DNA from: Muscardinus avellanarius
Taxonomy: Eukaryota; Chordata; Mammalia; Rodentia; Gliridae
Direction: 5' to 3'
Assembly: GCA_963383645.1 (NCBI GenBank)
Contig: OY726571.1
Span: forward strand, 80,807,108 to 80,871,107
DNA length: 64,000 bases
The notes beneath the pieces were generated by a model, which saw nothing but the letters and a program-made list of their open reading frames with translations, was not told the origin of the DNA and did not search any database. This document shows, piece by piece, positions 60,171 through 64,000 of this stretch (positions are counted from its first letter, which is position 1; every line of letters begins with the position of its first letter). Made by a program: the position numbers and the translations under genes.

Positions 60171-60834
60171 AAGTTAGAACTGCTCAGAGATGCCTAATAG
60201 AGCCCAACATTCCTGCTCCTCCTAATGCCTAGCAACCAAGAGCTGAGTGGCCCCTGCTAAATGTGCATGGGTGTGCGTGGCAGCGCTTTTAGCTCTCTCC
60301 TGTAGTGTCTGTTTTGAAAAGGCTTCCTTGTTCTCAAATTAACATGCAGGCTGAGCAGACACATGCTGGTCTGTCTTACAGACTTGGGTAGTGGGCAAGA
60401 GCCAGCACTATTTTGGCATGATCAAAACTTTACTAATCCCATGTAATCTCCTAACATAAAGGTAATACATTTCCAATTTGTGGTTTCTTCAGGAGATGCT
60501 CCCTGAGGCCTGGCACCATGACTCTTTAGTGAACTGGGGCTTTGTGAGTGGGAAAGTCCAGAGGACAGCCTGAAGTCGAGCTTGCACATCTGTTGTGTGT
60601 GGGTCTGGGGGCTCCAAATCTTGGAGATAGGAGAGCCCCTAGAGTCACACGGGAAGGGGAGGACCTTGTAGTGGTGGAGAGGTAGAATGGGGAGGACCCC
60701 AGGTACTTCCTGTGCACTCTCTTCTTTTGCCTTATTTATTGCTGGATCTGGGAAAACAGATTCTTGGTCTTATTGTGTTTCTCCCCTTACATGGCACTGT
60801 CTTCTCTCTTCCTCCACCCAAGGCATTCTGTCTT

Positions 60835-61430
60835 GGACCATCACCAATACCACATCAACATTACTACCACAACCATAATCACTATTACCATCACCATCAT
60901 TATCATCACTAAAATCATCATTATCAAGATCATCATCGTCACCATCATCAACATCACCACCATCATCACCATCATTATCATCACCAACACCATTATCATT
61001 ATTAATACCACGACCATCATCACCATAAACACTACTACCCTCACCATCATCATCACCACTACCATAATCATCATCATCAACTTTATCAATATCATACTAC
61101 CACCACCACCATCATCATCACCATAATTATCACCATCACAACCATTACCACTATCACTACCATAACCATAACCATTATCATCATTATCATCATCACCACC
61201 ATCAGCAGCACCATCACCATCAGCATCATATTATTATCACCACCACCATCATCATCACCATAACCATCATCACCATCATTATCACCATCACAACCATTAC
61301 CACTATCACTAGCATAACCACAACCACTATCATCATTATCACCATCACCACCATCAGCAGCACCATGACCATCAACATCATATTATTATCACCACCACCA
61401 CCACCATTATTATCATTATCCTCATGTAGA
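60835..61430. repeat. CAT/CAC-rich imperfect trinucleotide repeat with 152-bp duplicated unit
   Basis: About 590 bp built of ATC, ACC and ATT triplets on the plus strand. Three landmarks recur exactly 152 bp apart: ACCATTACCACTATCACTA at 61141 and 61293, CAGCAGCACCAT at 61203 and 61355, and CATATTATTATC at 61227 and 61379. Confidence 0.93.
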
Positions 61431-61617
61431 AGAAGGAATTAAGGCTTCTGAAGGTTTAGGTAATTTATTTAAGTTTGCTTAATAAAGCCAAAGAACTAGT
61501 AAGTTAAACTTGGCCTTCTGAGTGCAAACATTTTATTCATTCTATAACATATCGCTACTTTCCCTCACTTTGGAAGACTGAAGAGTAAGATCAAAGATTT
61601 AAGAATCACAGTAACAG

Positions 61618-61830
61618 CTGGGCATGGTAACACATGCTTATAATCCCAGTACTTGGAAGAAGGCTGAGATGGGAGGATTGCAGGTTTGTGGACAGCTTCA
61701 GCAAATAGTGAGACTCTCATCAACCTAGAGACAGTGTGTTTCAAAATTAAAATAAAAAATAGGGCTGAGAGTGTGGCTCAGAAGTAGAATGCCCATGGGT
61801 TCAACCCTCAGTGACACACACACACACACA
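61618..61830 (+). mobile_element. B1-dID SINE with short CA tail
   Basis: A plus copy starting AGCTGGGCATGGTAACACATG and ending in about eight CA units. Confidence 0.82.
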
Positions 61831-61858
61831 GAGTATCACAGTAACTTTAGACTTTTTA

Positions 61859-62173
61859 ATTTTGTTTTTGTTTTTGTGTTACTGGGGTGGAACCCAGGGG
61901 CTTTTCTACCTCCAGGCTATATTCCCAGACCTACCTTATACTTTATTATTTATTTATTTATTTATTTTGGTGGTACTGGGGGTGGAACCCAGGGGCTTTC
62001 TACCTCTGGGCTATACTCCCAGACCTATTTTATATTTTTATTTTGGAAACAGGGTCTCACTAAGTTGCTGAGAGCCTCACTCAGTAGCTGAGGCTGGCTT
62101 CGAACCTGTGCGATCCTTCTGTCTCCGCCTCCCAAGCGCGGGGATTACAAGCGTGCGCCACCACGCCCGGCTT
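61859..62173 (-). mobile_element. B1-dID-ID composite (trimeric) SINE
   Basis: Read on the minus strand: B1 half, ID half, (AAAT)n linker, then a second ID half and a (CAAAAA)n tail. The whole 315-bp block is flanked by the exact 17-bp TSD TAACTTTAGACTTTTTA at 61842-61858 and 62174-62190. Confidence 0.82.
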
Positions 62174-62639
62174 TAACTTTAGACTTTTTATATGGCACTC
62201 AGTATGGGAATATGGCTGGAGAGGAGGCTGGCCCTCCTCTGGAAGCTGAGAACAGAGTAAGCACATGATACAAGTTTTGATTGCAAAGCACAGGCTACTC
62301 AAAATGGCAATGTTGTCTAAAGAAGCTTCTTGGTATGCCTTATAGTAAGATTTTAAGTTTTGATAATTTTCTTTTCAGCTTTTAGATATGCTAATGGAGA
62401 CTCACAGGGGCTGAGGCATACCTTACCCCAAATATGTCTTTGGTGCCCTCAGCATATGAACCAGAACTTGGAAGAGAAGAACTTGTTTTCCTTGTTAAGC
62501 ATAAGAAGACACACCAGGCATCATTAGCTGGATAACTCCCATCTCTAACAAATCCATTAGATGGAGCAACTGAAGTGGCTTCCATCAAAGAGGGGGAAGT
62601 GCAGTGCTCCCAATTTATGTCAGTGTTTTGATAACAACA

Positions 62640-62731
62640 ATCCTTCCTCCTTCCTTCCTTCCTTCCTTCCTTCCTTCCTTCCTTCCTTCCTCCTTCCCTT
62701 TCTCTCTCCTTATCTTCCTTCCTTTTCTTCT
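62640..62731. repeat. (TTCC)n microsatellite
   Basis: About 14 TTCC units plus degenerate CT-rich units at the tail of the minus ID element to the right. Confidence 0.93.
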
Positions 62732-62732
62732 T

Positions 62733-62800
62733 TCCTGGATTGAACTCAGGTGCATTCTACCTTTGGGATATACCCCCAGTCCTTTTTTATTTTCCCATCT
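62733..62800 (-). mobile_element. ID half or ID element
   Basis: CTGGATTGAACTCAGGTGCA through TATACCCCCAGTCC in minus orientation. No B1 half follows. Confidence 0.65.
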
Positions 62801-62825
62801 TTTTCTTTTTAAATTGTCACATATA

Positions 62826-63040
62826 GCCGGGCATGGTGGCACATGCTTGTAATCCCAGCATTTGGGGGGCTGAGACCGGAGGATCATGGTTCACAGACAG
62901 CCTCAGCTACTTAGTGAGGCCCGCCACAACTTAGTGATACCCTGTTTCAAAATAAAGACTGAAAAATAGAGCAGGGGGTGTAGCTCGGAGGTTGAATGCT
63001 CCTGTGTTTCATCCTCAGACCCTCAAAAATAAAATAAAAT
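62826..63040 (+). mobile_element. B1-dID SINE
   Basis: A full plus copy with the TSD AAATTGTCACATATA at 62811-62825 and AAATTGTTACATATA at 63041-63055, one mismatch. Confidence 0.9.
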
Positions 63041-63107
63041 AAATTGTTACATATACAGTGCCTGTGTAGACATTTAATGTTTGAATCAAATCCTACAAAA
63101 GACATTT

Positions 63108-63126
63108 GTGTGTGTGTGTGTGTGTG
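63108..63126. repeat. Short (TG)n tract
   Basis: About nine TG units at the tail of the minus SINE to the right. Confidence 0.85.
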
Positions 63127-63556
63127 GTACTGGGGATGGAACTCAGGGGTATTCTATCTCCGAACTATACCCCCAGGCCTATTTTTTATTCTTTATTTAG
63201 AAATAGGGTAAAAAACAAAACAAAACAAAAACAGCAACAACAAAAAAGAAATAGGGTCTCACTAGCCGGGCACGGTGGCACACGCTTTTAATCCCCGTGC
63301 TTGAGAGGCAGAGACAGGAGGATCACGCAGGTTAAAAGCCAGTCCCGCTGGCTTAAGAGACCCTGTTTTCAAAATAAAAAAGTATAAAATAGGTCTGGGA
63401 GTGTAGCCCGGAGATAGAAGGGCTTCCAGGAACCCCAGTACCACCACCAAAAAAAAAAAAAAAAGAAAAAGAAAAAGAAAAGAAATAGGGGTCTCACTGA
63501 GTTGCAAAGGGCCTCATTAAGTAGGAGCTGAGGCTGTCTTTGAACTGCAATCCTCC
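63125..63556 (-). mobile_element. Outer B1-dID SINE split by two later insertions
   Basis: The ID half is at 63125-63209 and the B1 part at 63482-63556. An A/C-rich insert (63210-63247) and a complete plus-oriented SINE interrupt it. Confidence 0.78.
63264..63481 (+). mobile_element. Inner B1-dID SINE
   Basis: A full plus copy with an A-rich tail. The TSD is GAAATAGGGTCTCACT at 63248-63263 and a copy with one extra G at 63482-63498. Confidence 0.88.
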
Positions 63557-64000
63557 TGCAGAAGACACATTTGAATATATCTTCCACCATGCTTAAAAAG
63601 TTAAGACTTTGCTATCTGTTCATAGTGATATTAAAATAAACATTTAAAATGTGTTGCCTATAAGAGTGGGCCCCTTCTGGCATTGGACTCATTTAAAGAG
63701 GTTGCTCTGAGGTCACTGGAGGCCATAAATCAGAGGGGTGGACTGGTGCCTCAGAGGGCCTGCATAGCTTTAGTGCAATGTGCTATTTTAGTATGTGTCC
63801 CTGAAATGACACCAACTCTTTGGCACCAGCCAAGGAAAGCTTCCTAGACATCTATGGGAAGAGAATGTTGTTCAGGAATCCAAGGCTGAGGTTGCACCAG
63901 CATGAATTACTGTGGGGAGGTCCATGCCTACAGCAGGCCCTGAGATAAGAGGGAAGGCCACTTCCAACCAAAATATGCATCCAGGAACCAAGGGATGGAG

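Larger units (their letters stand above)
48471..64000. other. Upstream flank of RIPOR3, intergenic
   Basis: No exon is supported here. The region holds about a dozen SINEs, several nested, TG/CA tracts, a MaLR-type LTR and a CAT-rich repeat. Stretches of 300 bases or more that look unique include 48830-49500, 50400-51780, 54000-54860, 55121-55690, 56670-57630, 57850-59670, 60100-60830 and 63560-64000. In human the next gene on this side is PARD6B; none of it is recognised here. Confidence 0.6.

Noticed and set aside
60764..61126. Ile/Thr-rich and Met/Val-rich open frames on both strands
   Set aside because: They are translations of the CAT-rich repeat. The same composition in several frames shows it is not coding.

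Overview
The window is mammalian nuclear DNA and almost certainly comes from a squirrel-family rodent (Sciuridae). It is packed with dimeric SINEs of the B1-dID type, a 7SL-derived B1 half joined to a tRNA-Ala-derived ID half. These are typical of squirrels and their close relatives, and many copies here still have clear target-site duplications (TSDs). There is no bacterial-type gene organisation. The only protein-coding gene I can support lies on the minus strand.

That gene is RIPOR3 (FAM65C). I recognise the N-terminal PL48-type region of the RIPOR/FAM65 family from memory; no search was run. Seven coding exons can be placed to the base: 15844-15944 (coding part of exon 2), 14243-14398, 13253-13331, 11033-11056 (a 24-nt microexon), 9449-9502, 5668-5817 and 1584-1647. 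All phases join without a break, giving 628 nt, or the first 209 codons. The rest of the gene lies beyond the left edge. A CpG island at about 47640-48470 contains a likely non-coding first exon ending at 48024, separated from exon 2 by a 32-kb intron. In human the gene lies between PTPN1 and PARD6B; neither is visible here, and 48.5-64 kb looks intergenic.

Layout from left to right: 1-16 kb holds exons 8 to 2 in short, SINE-rich introns. From 16 to 48 kb is intron 1, with SINEs, microsatellites, an old L1 remnant and MIR pieces, and no exon I can support. From 47.6 to 48.5 kb is the promoter island. From 48.5 to 64 kb is upstream flank with nested SINEs, long TG/CA tracts, a MaLR-type LTR and a roughly 590-bp CAT-rich repeat with a 152-bp internal duplication.

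I found no new multi-gene system. The most unusual features are local. A SINE sits exactly at the exon 8 splice donor, so its TSD copies the 5' splice site. Intron 2 has a GC-AG donor whose use is supported by reading frame. A seven-codon upstream ORF has its stop as the last three bases of exon 1. Several SINE insertions are nested, trimeric or tail-only.
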